From contig JAPKEL010000014.1 in NCBI GenBank assembly GCA_028822065.1, positions 1 through 38,978 of the forward strand: a DNA stretch of 38,978 bases, in the 5' to 3' direction. The position numbers and the translations under genes are program-made. Below the pieces are notes generated by a model. It saw nothing but the letters and a program-made list of their open reading frames with translations. It was not told where the DNA came from and searched no databases. The stretch is from Woeseiaceae bacterium (GTDB lineage: Bacteria > Pseudomonadota > Gammaproteobacteria > Steroidobacterales > Woeseiaceae). This document shows, piece after piece, positions 17,253 to 26,551 of this stretch. Within the stretch, counting starts at the first letter, position 1, and each line of letters starts with the position of its first letter.

Positions 17253-17486
17253 GTTCACTCTATTAATAATATACCTACGATTGCCTATATGATCATTGCT
17301 TGTAAAATGCATGATCTTGATGCTGTTTATAAATAAACCCAATCATTTGGTGTCGAGATTCAACAACCACCAGAGGTGTATATGAGCTTCGCATTATCTG
17401 AGGCTCGTTTATTTATAATAAAAGATCCGGATGGTTTTATGATTGAGATATTTGAGCAATTAAGTGCTTTTAATCACCCAATATGA
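17253..17486 (+). pseudogene. Remnant of a VOC/glyoxalase-fold gene with an in-frame stop
   Basis: In the 380-bp gap between nrdJb and hldE, one reading frame gives a recognisable C-terminal VOC half. It reads 'INNIPTIAYMIIACKMHDLDAVYK', then a TAA stop (17334-17336), then in the same frame 'TQSFGVEIQQPPEVYMSF' and 'ARLFIIKDPDGFMIEIFEQ', ending at a TGA. The DPDGFMIEIFE segment is the classical last strand with the metal-ligand Glu. No N-terminal half is visible upstream, where stops occur (17238-17243). A 34-codon piece from the ATG at 17382 could still be translated but is too short to fold as a domain. It is most likely a decayed gene. Confidence 0.75.
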
Positions 17487-17548
17487 GTAAATTTCTTTTG
17501 ATCATTTTATCGGGTTATTTATTATTTATCTTGTAGTAACATAGAAAG

Positions 17549-18961
17549 ATGTTAAATATACCTGATTTTTCTAAAACAAAGATTTTCGTTATGGGTGACG
17601 TGATGCTTGATCGTTATCTTTTTGGCTTGACCGATCGTGTTTCTCCCGAAGCTCCGGTCCCTATTGTTAGTATTAATGAAACAGATGAACGCCCTGGTGG
17701 GGCAGCTAATGTAGCATTAAATCTCAGTAAGATAGGGGTGCAGACAAGTTTATTTGGGGTTATAGGTGGTGATGCAGAAGGGGAGCTGTTAGAAAATTTA
17801 TTAACTGCTGAAAATATTAAATGTAATCTAAAGAAGATTAAAGATTTAAACACTACAACAAAGACGAGAATACAAAGTCGTGGTCAGCAATTAATCCGTT
17901 TCGATAAGGATTCTTCCATTGAAAAAGAGCAATCCTTTGAAATAGAAGTTAATAAAAATCTTTCAGGAATAGATGCAGTCATTATTTCAGACTATGCCAA
18001 AGGAGTGACTTCAGCAATTGCCGATATAATTAATGTATGTCATGCCAATGATATTCTCATGTTGGTTGACCCTAAAGGTTTGGATTTTGGAAAGTATGCA
18101 GGTGTAGATATCTTAACTCCTAACCAGGCTGAATTCGAGGCCATTGTTGGAAAATGTGACTCGGATGAATTATTGGTTGAAAAAGCTCTAGAAATGATAA
18201 AAGATTTAAATCTAAAGGCTTTATTGATCACACGAAGCAACAAAGGTATGTTATTAGCAAGGAGTGATGGCGCGCATAATTTTTTGGATACGAAGGCACG
18301 CGATGTCTTTGATGTTACCGGCGCTGGAGACACTGTTATTGCTATTTTTGCCGCCGCCCTTGCCACTGGTGTGGATATTTTGAATGCTGCAAAATTAGCG
18401 AACCTGGCGGCTGGAGTTGTGGTTGGCAAAATCGGAGCGGCTTATGTTAATCAAAGAGAGTTACAAAATCAATTATCAAAGTCTTCAGGGTTTAATCAAG
18501 GAGTTCAATCATTAGCTCAACTAGAGAAATTGATTAATCTTAGTCGTCGTAACTCTGAAAAAATTATCATGACTAACGGCTGCTTTGATATATTGCATGC
18601 TGGGCATATTGCTTATTTAGAGGAAGCAAAGGCTTTGGGGGATAAATTAATTGTAGCTGTAAACGATGATAATTCAGTTAGGCAGTTAAAAGGATCAAAA
18701 CGACCCATTAATTCTCTAGATGATCGAATGAGAGTATTGAGTGGATTGACCTCCGTAGATTGGGTGATTTCATTTTCTGAGGATACACCGATTAACCTAG
18801 TAGAAATCTTGCAACCTGATCTTTTAGTAAAGGGTGGGGATTATCAAATAGATGAAGTTATTGGCGGTAAAGAGGTGATTAAGAATGGAGGAGATGTAAA
18901 GATATTGAGTTTCAAAAAGGGTTTCTCATCCACCTCAATTATTGAGAAACTTAAAAATTGA
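17549..18961 (+). CDS. hldE: Bifunctional heptose-7-phosphate kinase / heptose-1-phosphate adenylyltransferase
   Basis: HldE (RfaE) performs two steps towards ADP-heptose for the lipopolysaccharide inner core. Residues 1-315 form a PfkB-type kinase ('VMGDVMLDRYLFG', 'RPGGAANVALNLSKIG', 'DVTGAGDTV' with catalytic Asp261). Residues 335-470 form the nucleotidyltransferase, with 'MTNGCFDILHAGHIAYLEEAK' (Cys-Phe-Asp...His-x-x-His-like site at 344-353) and 'DWVISFSEDTP'. The length of 470 aa equals that of the E. coli fused enzyme. waaA follows 47 bp downstream in the same direction, so this looks like an LPS-core pair. Confidence 0.96.
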   Translation: MLNIPDFSKTKIFVMGDVMLDRYLFGLTDRVSPEAPVPIVSINETDERPGGAANVALNLSKIGVQTSLFGVIGGDAEGELLENLLTAENIKCNLKKIKDLNTTTKTRIQSRGQQLIRFDKDSSIEKEQSFEIEVNKNLSGIDAVIISDYAKGVTSAIADIINVCHANDILMLVDPKGLDFGKYAGVDILTPNQAEFEAIVGKCDSDELLVEKALEMIKDLNLKALLITRSNKGMLLARSDGAHNFLDTKARDVFDVTGAGDTVIAIFAAALATGVDILNAAKLANLAAGVVVGKIGAAYVNQRELQNQLSKSSGFNQGVQSLAQLEKLINLSRRNSEKIIMTNGCFDILHAGHIAYLEEAKALGDKLIVAVNDDNSVRQLKGSKRPINSLDDRMRVLSGLTSVDWVISFSEDTPINLVEILQPDLLVKGGDYQIDEVIGGKEVIKNGGDVKILSFKKGFSSTSIIEKLKN

Positions 18962-19008
18962 AGTAGGATACTGATTATGATGACTTTTCGGCTAACCACC
19001 TAGCTCTA

Positions 19009-20298
19009 ATGGTAAAAGCATTGATACCCTTTATTTATGCAATAGTCACTTATTTTTTATTGCCCGTATATATATTATTTTGGGTAGTAAAAAGTATTCT
19101 CAATAAAACTTATTGGGATCGAATTGGACAAAGATTTGGCTGGGGTTATCCTACTCTAGATTCAAATGTTATATGGATTCATGCAGTTTCAGTGGGTGAG
19201 GTTCAAGCGACGATACCCTTAGTCGCTGCATTAAAAGTCCGTTTTCCTGAAAAAAAGGTTGTCATTACTACCGTTACGCCGACCGGTTCAGAGCAAGTGA
19301 AAAAGATATATAAGAATCAGGTTATTCATTGCTATATTCCTTTTGAAATTTTATTTGCCGTAAGAAATTTTTTTAATGCGATTAAACCTTCCATAGCTTT
19401 AATAATGGAAACTGAAATTTGGCCTAATTTATATAATGAATGTGGCCAAAGAAATATATCACTCGTCCTTGTCAGTGCTAAAATTTCAACCAAGTCATTA
19501 AAAAATTACAAACGTTTATTGCCGCTTTTTCGTGAAACTTTATCTCATGGAATTTTGATTGCAGCACAGACTAAAATTGATGCAGAGAGATTTATGGCAC
19601 TAGGTGCCGATAAAAGTAAAACATGGGTAATGGGAAATATAAAATTTGATTTTAATTTACCTCCTGATATGGGAATTCGAGGTATTAATTTTCGTTATGA
19701 TAATTTTCAAGATAGACCCGTCTGGATTGCTGCCAGTACCCACGAGGGTGAAGAAGAGCTTATCTTGAATGCGCATAAAAAAATCTTGAAAAAAGTAAAC
19801 AATATGCTACTCATTCTTGTTCCAAGACATCCAGAAAGATTTATAAAAGTTGAGCAATTATTAGAAAAAGATCACTGGAAGTATGTTTCACGAACAACTG
19901 GCGAGGTTGTCAATAAATCTTGCAAAGTCTTTCTTGGAGATACGATGGGAGAGCTACTGCTGTTCTATTCTGCTAGTGATATTTCCTTTGTTGGTGGAAG
20001 CATGATTCCTGTGGGTGGGCATAATCTTCTTGAACCAGCTTCGCTAGGATTGCCAGTTTTGACTGGAACATACATGTTTGATCAGAAGGAAATGACAGAT
20101 TTACTTATAAAAGAAGGCGCCGCAATTATTGTAAAAAATGAATCTGATTTAGCTGAAAAAATTGTTTTTTATCATCTTAATGAAGAGAAATGCGAGATTA
20201 TTGGTAAAAAAGCACAAAATATTGTTCTTAAAAATAAAGGGGCCTTGACTAGTCTTATGGAACGGTTGGATTTACTTCTAAGTGATGAGCTTATATAA
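19009..20298 (+). CDS. waaA: 3-deoxy-D-manno-octulosonic acid (Kdo) transferase
   Basis: WaaA (KdtA) adds Kdo to lipid IVA at the inner membrane. The N-terminus has one membrane anchor (about residues 4-30), then 'WIHAVSVGEVQATIPLV' with the catalytic-Glu motif. The C-terminal Rossmann-like domain has 'DISFVGGSMIPVGGHNLLEPASLGLPVLTG', the GT30 donor-site signature. The length of 429 aa is normal. Together with hldE it would build the inner core. It converges on the TolC-type gene with 9 bp between stops. Confidence 0.96.
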   Translation: MVKALIPFIYAIVTYFLLPVYILFWVVKSILNKTYWDRIGQRFGWGYPTLDSNVIWIHAVSVGEVQATIPLVAALKVRFPEKKVVITTVTPTGSEQVKKIYKNQVIHCYIPFEILFAVRNFFNAIKPSIALIMETEIWPNLYNECGQRNISLVLVSAKISTKSLKNYKRLLPLFRETLSHGILIAAQTKIDAERFMALGADKSKTWVMGNIKFDFNLPPDMGIRGINFRYDNFQDRPVWIAASTHEGEEELILNAHKKILKKVNNMLLILVPRHPERFIKVEQLLEKDHWKYVSRTTGEVVNKSCKVFLGDTMGELLLFYSASDISFVGGSMIPVGGHNLLEPASLGLPVLTGTYMFDQKEMTDLLIKEGAAIIVKNESDLAEKIVFYHLNEEKCEIIGKKAQNIVLKNKGALTSLMERLDLLLSDELI

Positions 20299-20307
20299 AC
20301 CTTTTTA

Positions 20308-21723
20308 TTAATTAGATTTATTGATAATTTCTTCTGGTGAAGCTCTTTCCTTGAGCCAATTATCAATTTCTTCTATATCCTGCACGCGAAGACTCCCTGC
20401 AGCTTTCTTAAGACGAAATACATTTGCAATATAATCGTAACGACTTTTTGCATGATTTTGATTAGCAGTCTCAAGCGCAAATTGGGAGTTTAGAACATCT
20501 ACGATAGTTCTCGTTCCAACCTCAAACCCTGCTTGAGTAGCTTCAAGGGCTGTTTTACTTGATTTGACTGCTTGACCTAGAGCTTTCACTCTACTTATTT
20601 CTGATGTAACGCCCAGAAATGTGTCTCTGGTCTCTCTTTCAGTTTCCCTGGCAACTCTTTGTAGTTTTTCTCTGCTTGCCCTATGAAGATAGACAGCTTC
20701 TTGTACTTTAGAGGAGGTTCTTCCGCCCGAGTATATTGGTACAGAAAGTTGCATCATGACCGAGTCATTCTGGTTGCTCGAAGAAAGATTTGGAAAATTA
20801 ATATAATTTCTAATTTGATCTTCAATATCGTTATCCTGACCGCCAATATTTGCAACAATATTTAAGGAAGGGTAATGACCGGTTCTTTGAAAGGAGATTT
20901 CATGTCTGGCTATTTCTTCATCAAAACGATTTGATATTAATCGGAGGTTTTGTTGCATTGCCAAGGCTATCCATTCATCTTCAATTGCTGGTTCTGGGGA
21001 TTTCAGAGGGAGCGTATCATCTGGTGCATTTAGTTTGGGTAGATAGGCTCCAGTAATTTCTCTTAGTAATTCCCGCGAAGTGGCTAGAAATCGTTTTGCA
21101 TTTATTTCACTTGCCACACTTTGATCGTAGGCTGCTTGTGATTCTTGCACAGCAGTTATCGCTATTAGGCCAACTTCATATCGCTGTTTTGCTTGTTCTA
21201 ACTGACGTGCAATAGATAATTTATTGCTGTGTATAGATACTAAATTGTCTTCTGCGGCGAGTACACCTAAATACTTAGTAACAACTCTGATAATGAGATC
21301 TTGTTGTTGTATTTCATAGTCTATTTCAGCTTTAGCTGAACGCTTACCAGCTTGTTTGAGCCCAACCCACCTATCCCATTGAAAGAGAGTTTGTGTTAAT
21401 TGAAGTTGCCAGCCTGAGCTGACATTTTTTGATTGCGAGTTAACTGTCGCTATACTTCCAGCTGCTCCTGCTTCAACTGATGAACCATCAAAATTATTTA
21501 TGGAATAACGACTACCAACACTTAACTCAGGGAGAAGCCAACTTCTTGCTTGTATTTCACCTTCTAGTGCGGCGAGGCGTCTTGATTCTGCCTCATGAAT
21601 CATTGGGTCACTCTGTAATGCTCTTTGGTAGACTTCAAGAAGAGAAGCTGAATAAGATATTTGCATTATCAAGAAAGAGAATAGTGTTGAAATTGCAATT
21701 TTGAATAAAAAATTAATTTTCAT
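20308..21723 (-). CDS. tolC: TolC-family outer-membrane efflux channel
   Basis: This is a 471-aa outer-membrane protein. A signal peptide (basic start, hydrophobic core, cut near SYSA, residue 26) precedes the two TolC repeats. 'LLEVYQRALQSDPMIHEAESRR' and later 'RYEVGLIAITAVQESQAAYD' mark the first repeat. 'AGFEVGTRTIVDVLNSQFALETANQNHAKSRYDYI' is the strongly conserved motif of the second. Long helical stretches fit the periplasmic tunnel. TolC channels work with type I secretion or multidrug pumps; no pump partner is in the window, which fits the shared TolC type. The rhodanese gene lies 23 bp upstream on the same strand. Confidence 0.93.
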   Translation of the reverse strand: MKINFLFKIAISTLFSFLIMQISYSASLLEVYQRALQSDPMIHEAESRRLAALEGEIQARSWLLPELSVGSRYSINNFDGSSVEAGAAGSIATVNSQSKNVSSGWQLQLTQTLFQWDRWVGLKQAGKRSAKAEIDYEIQQQDLIIRVVTKYLGVLAAEDNLVSIHSNKLSIARQLEQAKQRYEVGLIAITAVQESQAAYDQSVASEINAKRFLATSRELLREITGAYLPKLNAPDDTLPLKSPEPAIEDEWIALAMQQNLRLISNRFDEEIARHEISFQRTGHYPSLNIVANIGGQDNDIEDQIRNYINFPNLSSSNQNDSVMMQLSVPIYSGGRTSSKVQEAVYLHRASREKLQRVARETERETRDTFLGVTSEISRVKALGQAVKSSKTALEATQAGFEVGTRTIVDVLNSQFALETANQNHAKSRYDYIANVFRLKKAAGSLRVQDIEEIDNWLKERASPEEIINKSN

Positions 21724-21746
21724 AGTTGTCAGAGTTTAATTGATCT

Positions 21747-22145
21747 TTAGTCATTTAAGAATTTATACAGAGTTTTTTTTGTTTCGTCATGTTTCTTAGG
21801 GCAATGCTCTAGGATCGATCGATCGAGATATTCTGCCCAATCATGAATCCCACCCTCTATATTAGCAACCACAAGAAATGAATTTTCAAGCAATAAATTC
21901 GCAACTTTTGCACTTCTGATGCCACTATGACAAATGACAGCAATTGAATGAGAAGGATTTAATTCAATTAATCTTTCTTTTACATCATTAATTGGTATGT
22001 TTATAGAGCCTGGAATATTAGCAATTTCTATTTCCCAGGGTTCCCGCACATCCATCAATTGCCAGTTAGTATTTTTATTTTTTAACTCAAGGTATTCCTG
22101 AGGTGATAATTTTTTATACAATGTTATTCCAGATTTTATCTGCAA
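21747..22145 (-). CDS. Single-domain rhodanese-like sulfurtransferase
   Basis: This 132-aa protein has one rhodanese domain: 'WQLMDVREPWEIEIANIPGSINIPI' (CH2A/CH1-type motifs) and the active-site loop CHSGIR with Cys72, which would carry a persulfide. No signal peptide is seen, so it is cytoplasmic. The physiological sulfur donor and acceptor are unknown. It precedes the TolC-type gene by 23 bp on the same strand. Confidence 0.9.
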   Translation of the reverse strand: MQIKSGITLYKKLSPQEYLELKNKNTNWQLMDVREPWEIEIANIPGSINIPINDVKERLIELNPSHSIAVICHSGIRSAKVANLLLENSFLVVANIEGGIHDWAEYLDRSILEHCPKKHDETKKTLYKFLND

Positions 22146-22264
22146 GAAATAATAGTTAATCTTAGCAGAATAATGACAATTAGTTTTTTTTTAGGATTAA
22201 AATTTTGATAAGAAAAGTAAAGAAATAATTATGCTTAGTTTTTTTCTAACTAAGCACTCAATAA

Positions 22265-22290
22265 AAAACCGCCTATCACTAGGCGGTTTT
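22265..22290 (-). terminator. Rho-independent terminator behind hppA
   Basis: A perfect 11-bp stem (AAAACCGCCTA, loop 4 nt, TAGGCGGTTTT) is followed on the minus strand by a run of T. It lies 31 bp beyond the hppA stop, where the pfp-hppA transcript should end. It is the only strong intrinsic terminator I find in the window. Confidence 0.92.
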
Positions 22291-22320
22291 AATTTATTAA
22301 AAATGTTGTAATATTGCGTG

Positions 22321-24360
22321 CTACATTAATGGAACGATAAGCAATGCAACAATATTAATTATTTTAATAAGTGGATTGATAGCTGGTCCAGCAGTATCTT
22401 TATATGGGTCACCCACTGTGTCACCAGTGACAGCAGCTTTATGAGCATCAGATCCTTTTCCTCCGCAGTTTCCATCTTCGATATATTTTTTCGCGTTATC
22501 CCATGCACCACCGCCGGTAGTCATTGAGATTGCCAAAAATAGACCGGTAATGATGGTTCCCAGCAGAACACCACCGAGAGCTTTTGGACCTAGTATCAAT
22601 CCCACTGCGACCGGCACCAGAATTGGAAGTAATGATGGTACTATCATTTCCTTGATTGCAGCTTTTGTAAGGATATCAACTGCACGACTATAATCTGGTT
22701 TTCCGCTTCCATCCATTATTCCAGGGATTTCTTTGAACTGTCGCCTGACTTCCGTTACAACCTCACTTGCTGCTCTACCAACTGCTTCCATAGCCATTGA
22801 AGCAAAAAGGAAGGGAACTAAGCCACCTAAGAACAATCCAATAATCACAAGATGGTCAGACAAATCAAAATTAACTGAAATATTGGCTGCTTCTAATGCA
22901 TTGGTGTAATCGGCAAATAATACGAGTGCAGCTAATCCAGCAGACCCAATCGCATATCCTTTGGTTACAGCTTTTGTAGTATTACCAACAGCATCAAGTT
23001 GATCAGTTATGGTTCTAACTTCTGATGGCAATTCTGACATTTCAGCTATACCACCAGCATTATCGGTAATTGGACCGAAAGCATCGAGCGCTACTATCAC
23101 CCCAGTCATTGAAAGCATTGAAGTGGCTGCAATTGCAATATTATAAAGCCCTGCCATTGAATCACCTTCAGGTGCCAGAGCAAAGGCACCCCATATGCTT
23201 GCACAAACAGCAATTACAGGCATTGCGGTAGCTTTCATTGAAATACCCAAGCCAGCAATAATGTTTGTGGCATCACCTGTTTGAGATGCTTTAGCAATTG
23301 TCTTAACTGGTGAATATTCTGTGCTAGTGTAGTATTCAGTGATGATGACCATTGCAGCGGTCAGAGCAAGACCTATAAGAGCTGAACCATATATTCCTGA
23401 AGCATTTCCTGTTGCCATCATCATCATATTAGTGATGGGATAAAATACGATTGCAGCGAGTAATGCTGACACTATCATACCTTTATAGAGCGCCCCCATT
23501 ACTTTACCGCCATCCGAGGTACGGACAAAAAATGTTCCAATGATTGAGGCCACAATAGATACTGCACCTAGAACTAATGGATATAGAACCATTGCATTAC
23601 CATACTGTGATACAAGCAAAGAACCCAATAACATAGTTGCTATTATGGTTACGGCATAGGTTTCAAAGAGATCAGCTGCCATGCCTGCACAATCACCAAC
23701 ATTGTCACCCACGTTATCTGCAATTACACCAGGATTTCTTGGGTCATCTTCTGGAATTCCAGCCTCAACTTTACCTACGAGATCCGCACCAACATCTGCA
23801 CCTTTTGTAAAAATGCCACCACCTAGTCGAGCAAAAATTGATATTAATGAACCACCAAAAGCCAGTCCAATTAATGAATGAATGGCTTTTTCTGACTCCA
23901 TGCCCATATTCATAAGGATAAGATAATAACCAGCTACTCCAATTAACCCGAGTCCCACTACCAATAAGCCAGTTATTGCGCCACCTCGGAATGCGATATT
24001 CAAAGCTGGATTAACCCCAATTCTAGCAGCTTCTGCAGTTCTTACATTCGCTCGAACTGATACAAACATGCCTATATATCCAGCTAATCCAGAAAATACC
24101 GCCCCAATGGCAAAACCGATACCCGTAGGTAAATCGATAAAATAAGCCAATAAAGCAAAAAGCACGACGCCTACTACACCGATTGTATAGTATTGTCGGT
24201 TCATATATGCGTTAGCACCTTCTTGAATAGCTTGCGCGATTTCCTGCATGCGCTCATTTCCAGCGGGCTGCTTAACTATCCATCGTGCTGATATAGCACC
24301 ATAAATTATTGCTAATGCACCAGCTGATATAGCCAACCACAGAGCAAAGTTATCCGTCAT
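22321..24360 (-). CDS. hppA: Membrane-bound proton-translocating pyrophosphatase, K+-independent type
   Basis: HppA couples hydrolysis of pyrophosphate to proton pumping, or in reverse makes PPi from proton motive force. It has 679 aa and about 16 hydrophobic segments. The catalytic loop is '[20 protein letters not shown]' with '[21 protein letters not shown]'; 'DNAGGIAEM' and '[15 protein letters not shown]' are also present. At the GNTT motif the sequence reads GNTTKAVT: Lys463 and Thr466 replace the Ala and Gly or Ala of K+-dependent enzymes, so this should be a K+-independent H+ pump. GGGAGA precedes the ATG. It lies 106 bp behind the PPi-PFK gene, which makes or uses the same PPi. Confidence 0.97.
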   Translation of the reverse strand: MTDNFALWLAISAGALAIIYGAISARWIVKQPAGNERMQEIAQAIQEGANAYMNRQYYTIGVVGVVLFALLAYFIDLPTGIGFAIGAVFSGLAGYIGMFVSVRANVRTAEAARIGVNPALNIAFRGGAITGLLVVGLGLIGVAGYYLILMNMGMESEKAIHSLIGLAFGGSLISIFARLGGGIFTKGADVGADLVGKVEAGIPEDDPRNPGVIADNVGDNVGDCAGMAADLFETYAVTIIATMLLGSLLVSQYGNAMVLYPLVLGAVSIVASIIGTFFVRTSDGGKVMGALYKGMIVSALLAAIVFYPITNMMMMATGNASGIYGSALIGLALTAAMVIITEYYTSTEYSPVKTIAKASQTGDATNIIAGLGISMKATAMPVIAVCASIWGAFALAPEGDSMAGLYNIAIAATSMLSMTGVIVALDAFGPITDNAGGIAEMSELPSEVRTITDQLDAVGNTTKAVTKGYAIGSAGLAALVLFADYTNALEAANISVNFDLSDHLVIIGLFLGGLVPFLFASMAMEAVGRAASEVVTEVRRQFKEIPGIMDGSGKPDYSRAVDILTKAAIKEMIVPSLLPILVPVAVGLILGPKALGGVLLGTIITGLFLAISMTTGGGAWDNAKKYIEDGNCGGKGSDAHKAAVTGDTVGDPYKDTAGPAINPLIKIINIVALLIVPLM

Positions 24361-24466
24361 TGTTGTTCTCCCAGTATTTTTTTACAGAATGTATAATATT
24401 GTTTTAGATTATTCACACTTAAAACTTGGTTGCGAATAATATGCTTATTAATTTTTTCGCACGCAA

Positions 24467-25729
24467 TCATACCACAAAATTATTACTTAATAGCTTTGGA
24501 ACAGAGATATTCTTAAGTTGTATTTTTTTTGGCAACCCCTCGTTATATGGAGGGTAATCTTCGCCTTGTATAAGTGGTAACAAATAGCGTCTGCATGCAG
24601 GTGTTATTGAAAAATTATCTTTTGCGATAAATCGTTTAGGTAGCATCTTTTCTTTATTAGCCACTCTGGATAAAGCGACTTGATCAATTTTCCATTTATA
24701 TGGTTTGTCTGATATTCGTTTGATTATTGGCATCATCGCAGTTTGACCTTTTATAGCCATTTCTACCGCCGCTTTTCCAACCGCATAAGCCTGTGTGACA
24801 TCAACCGCAGAAGCGAGATGTCTTGCTGAGCGCTGAAGGTAATCGGCAATAGCATAATGATACTTGAACCCAAGATTTTGTGAGATCATTTCAGCTAAAA
24901 CAGAAGCAACACCTCCCAGTTGAGCATGACCAAAAGCATCTTTAGTTCCTGTTTCAGCTAAGAATTTTCCATTGGCGTAGCGAGCGCCTTCGCTCGCTAC
25001 AATGACACAGTAATCATGCTGTTTAACGCATGCTTTGACATGCTTTAAAAAAACCTGTTTATTAAAGGCTACCTCTGGAAATAAAATAATATGCGGCGCA
25101 TCATCAGGGTGTTTTTTTGCTAAACCACCTGCAGCAGCGATCCATCCTGCATGCCGACCCATTACCTCCATTATGAAGACTTTTGTAGAAGTTTTTGACA
25201 TAGAGATAACATCCATAGCAGCTTCTTGGGTGGACACGGCAACGTATTTTGCTACTGATCCAAAACCTGGGCAGTTATCAGTAACAGGAAGATCATTATC
25301 AACAGTTTTAGGAATACCAAGGCATGTGACTGGGTAACCCATTGTTTTGCTAATTTGCGATACTTTATGGGCGGTGTCCATGGAATCATTTCCACCATTA
25401 TAAAAAAAATACCCAATATTATGTGCTTTGAATACTTCAATTAAACGCTCATATTCCAGACGATTTTCTTTGAAACCTTTTAATTTATATCGAGCTGAGC
25501 CGAAAACACCACCTGGAAGATACCTAAGGCTTGCTATGGTTTTTTTGGATTCAAGATTTGTATCTATCATGTCTTCTTGCAGCGCACCAATAATTCCATT
25601 TTTCCCCGCATAAATATTCGAGATAAAATCTTTATGGCATCTAGCTGTTTCAATAACGCCACAAGCAGTAGCATTGATTACAGCAGTTACTCCTCCAGAT
25701 TGGGCATAAAATGCATTCATAGCAGTCAT
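24467..25729 (-). CDS. pfp: Pyrophosphate-dependent 6-phosphofructokinase
   Basis: The enzyme interconverts fructose 6-phosphate and fructose 1,6-bisphosphate with PPi/Pi, so it is reversible. The motifs are 'YAQSGGVTAVINATACGVIE', GGNDS (112-116) and 'PKTVDNDLPVTDNCPGFGS'. Asp115 after GGN and Lys141 in PKTxDND are the two residues that mark PPi use; ATP enzymes have Gly at both places. The length of 420 aa fits the long PPi-PFK group. It is followed by hppA on the same strand, an association known from methanotrophs such as Methylococcus, where the two genes are co-transcribed. The promoter lies in the 157-bp gap to adk. Confidence 0.95.
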   Translation of the reverse strand: MTAMNAFYAQSGGVTAVINATACGVIETARCHKDFISNIYAGKNGIIGALQEDMIDTNLESKKTIASLRYLPGGVFGSARYKLKGFKENRLEYERLIEVFKAHNIGYFFYNGGNDSMDTAHKVSQISKTMGYPVTCLGIPKTVDNDLPVTDNCPGFGSVAKYVAVSTQEAAMDVISMSKTSTKVFIMEVMGRHAGWIAAAGGLAKKHPDDAPHIILFPEVAFNKQVFLKHVKACVKQHDYCVIVASEGARYANGKFLAETGTKDAFGHAQLGGVASVLAEMISQNLGFKYHYAIADYLQRSARHLASAVDVTQAYAVGKAAVEMAIKGQTAMMPIIKRISDKPYKWKIDQVALSRVANKEKMLPKRFIAKDNFSITPACRRYLLPLIQGEDYPPYNEGLPKKIQLKNISVPKLLSNNFVV

Positions 25730-25811
25730 ACTTTCACCTAAAATTATTATAAATTGGCAAGAATGATAACTTAAACTTAACCGATCGTCACCGTTAGCCT
25801 AATTTTTTGGA

Positions 25812-25840
25812 TTGACCATTAGATAGATTATCGGTAATTT
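25812..25840 (+). promoter_or_regulatory. Possible adk promoter
   Basis: TTGACC (25812-25817) and TAATTT (25835-25840) are separated by 17 bp, upstream of adk. The -35 is good and the -10 is weak, so this is only tentative. AAGGA lies 7 nt before the adk ATG. Confidence 0.35.
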
Positions 25841-25886
25841 TACTCGCCAGTATGTTGTGTATGATATTTTGAGATAAGGATAAGTA

Positions 25887-26525
25887 ATGAGAATTGTTTT
25901 ATTAGGTGCCCCTGGTTCCGGGAAAGGAACTCAGGCCCAAAGATTAATGGATGATAAGAGTATTCCTCAAATCTCTACTGGTGATATGTTGCGTGCTGCC
26001 GTAAAAGCAAAATCTAGCTATGGACTTCAAGCCAGAGAAGTCATGGATTCGGGAAGACTTGTCTCAGATGAAATAATGATTGGTATTATTAGCGAACGTC
26101 TCTTGGAAGTCGACACCGATCAAGGATTTATACTTGATGGCTTTCCAAGAACAACCAAGCAAGCAGAAGACTTGCATACATTATTGCAAAAAATAGAAAA
26201 GCCATTAGATCAAGCGATATTAATGGATGTTGATCATGAGATATTAATGAAGCGTATTGTGGGAAGAAGAACATGTTCAATTACCGGTAAATTATTGAAT
26301 ATTTATTTTTCCCAAAAAGAGGAGCTAGATGCATGTATTAAAGCTGGCGGTGAATTAATTAAGAGAAAAGATGATAATGAGGATACTATTCGTAATCGAT
26401 TAGAGGTATACCAAGATCAGACGGAACCATTAATAGCTTATTATCTTGAAAGGGATCAATTAAAGAAAGTTAATGCTATGGGTACTATGGATGAGGTATA
26501 TCAGCGATTAATTAGTATCTTGTGA
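25887..26525 (+). CDS. adk: Adenylate kinase
   Basis: Adk equilibrates ATP and AMP with two ADP. The P-loop is 'LLGAPGSGKGTQAQRL', followed by 'ISTGDMLRAAV' (AMP site), 'GFILDGFPRT' and 'DDNEDTIRNRLEVYQDQTEPLI'. At 212 aa it is the long form with a LID. The LID reads 'GRRTCSITGKLLNIYFSQKEELDACIKAGGELI', with two cysteines rather than four, so it is neither the standard zinc LID nor the usual His/Ser/Asp-type enteric LID. It is divergent from pfp-hppA; Adk would recycle AMP made in PPi-forming reactions. Confidence 0.97.
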   Translation: MRIVLLGAPGSGKGTQAQRLMDDKSIPQISTGDMLRAAVKAKSSYGLQAREVMDSGRLVSDEIMIGIISERLLEVDTDQGFILDGFPRTTKQAEDLHTLLQKIEKPLDQAILMDVDHEILMKRIVGRRTCSITGKLLNIYFSQKEELDACIKAGGELIKRKDDNEDTIRNRLEVYQDQTEPLIAYYLERDQLKKVNAMGTMDEVYQRLISIL

Positions 26526-26551
26526 TTAAGGCAATTGAATTTATTTTAATG

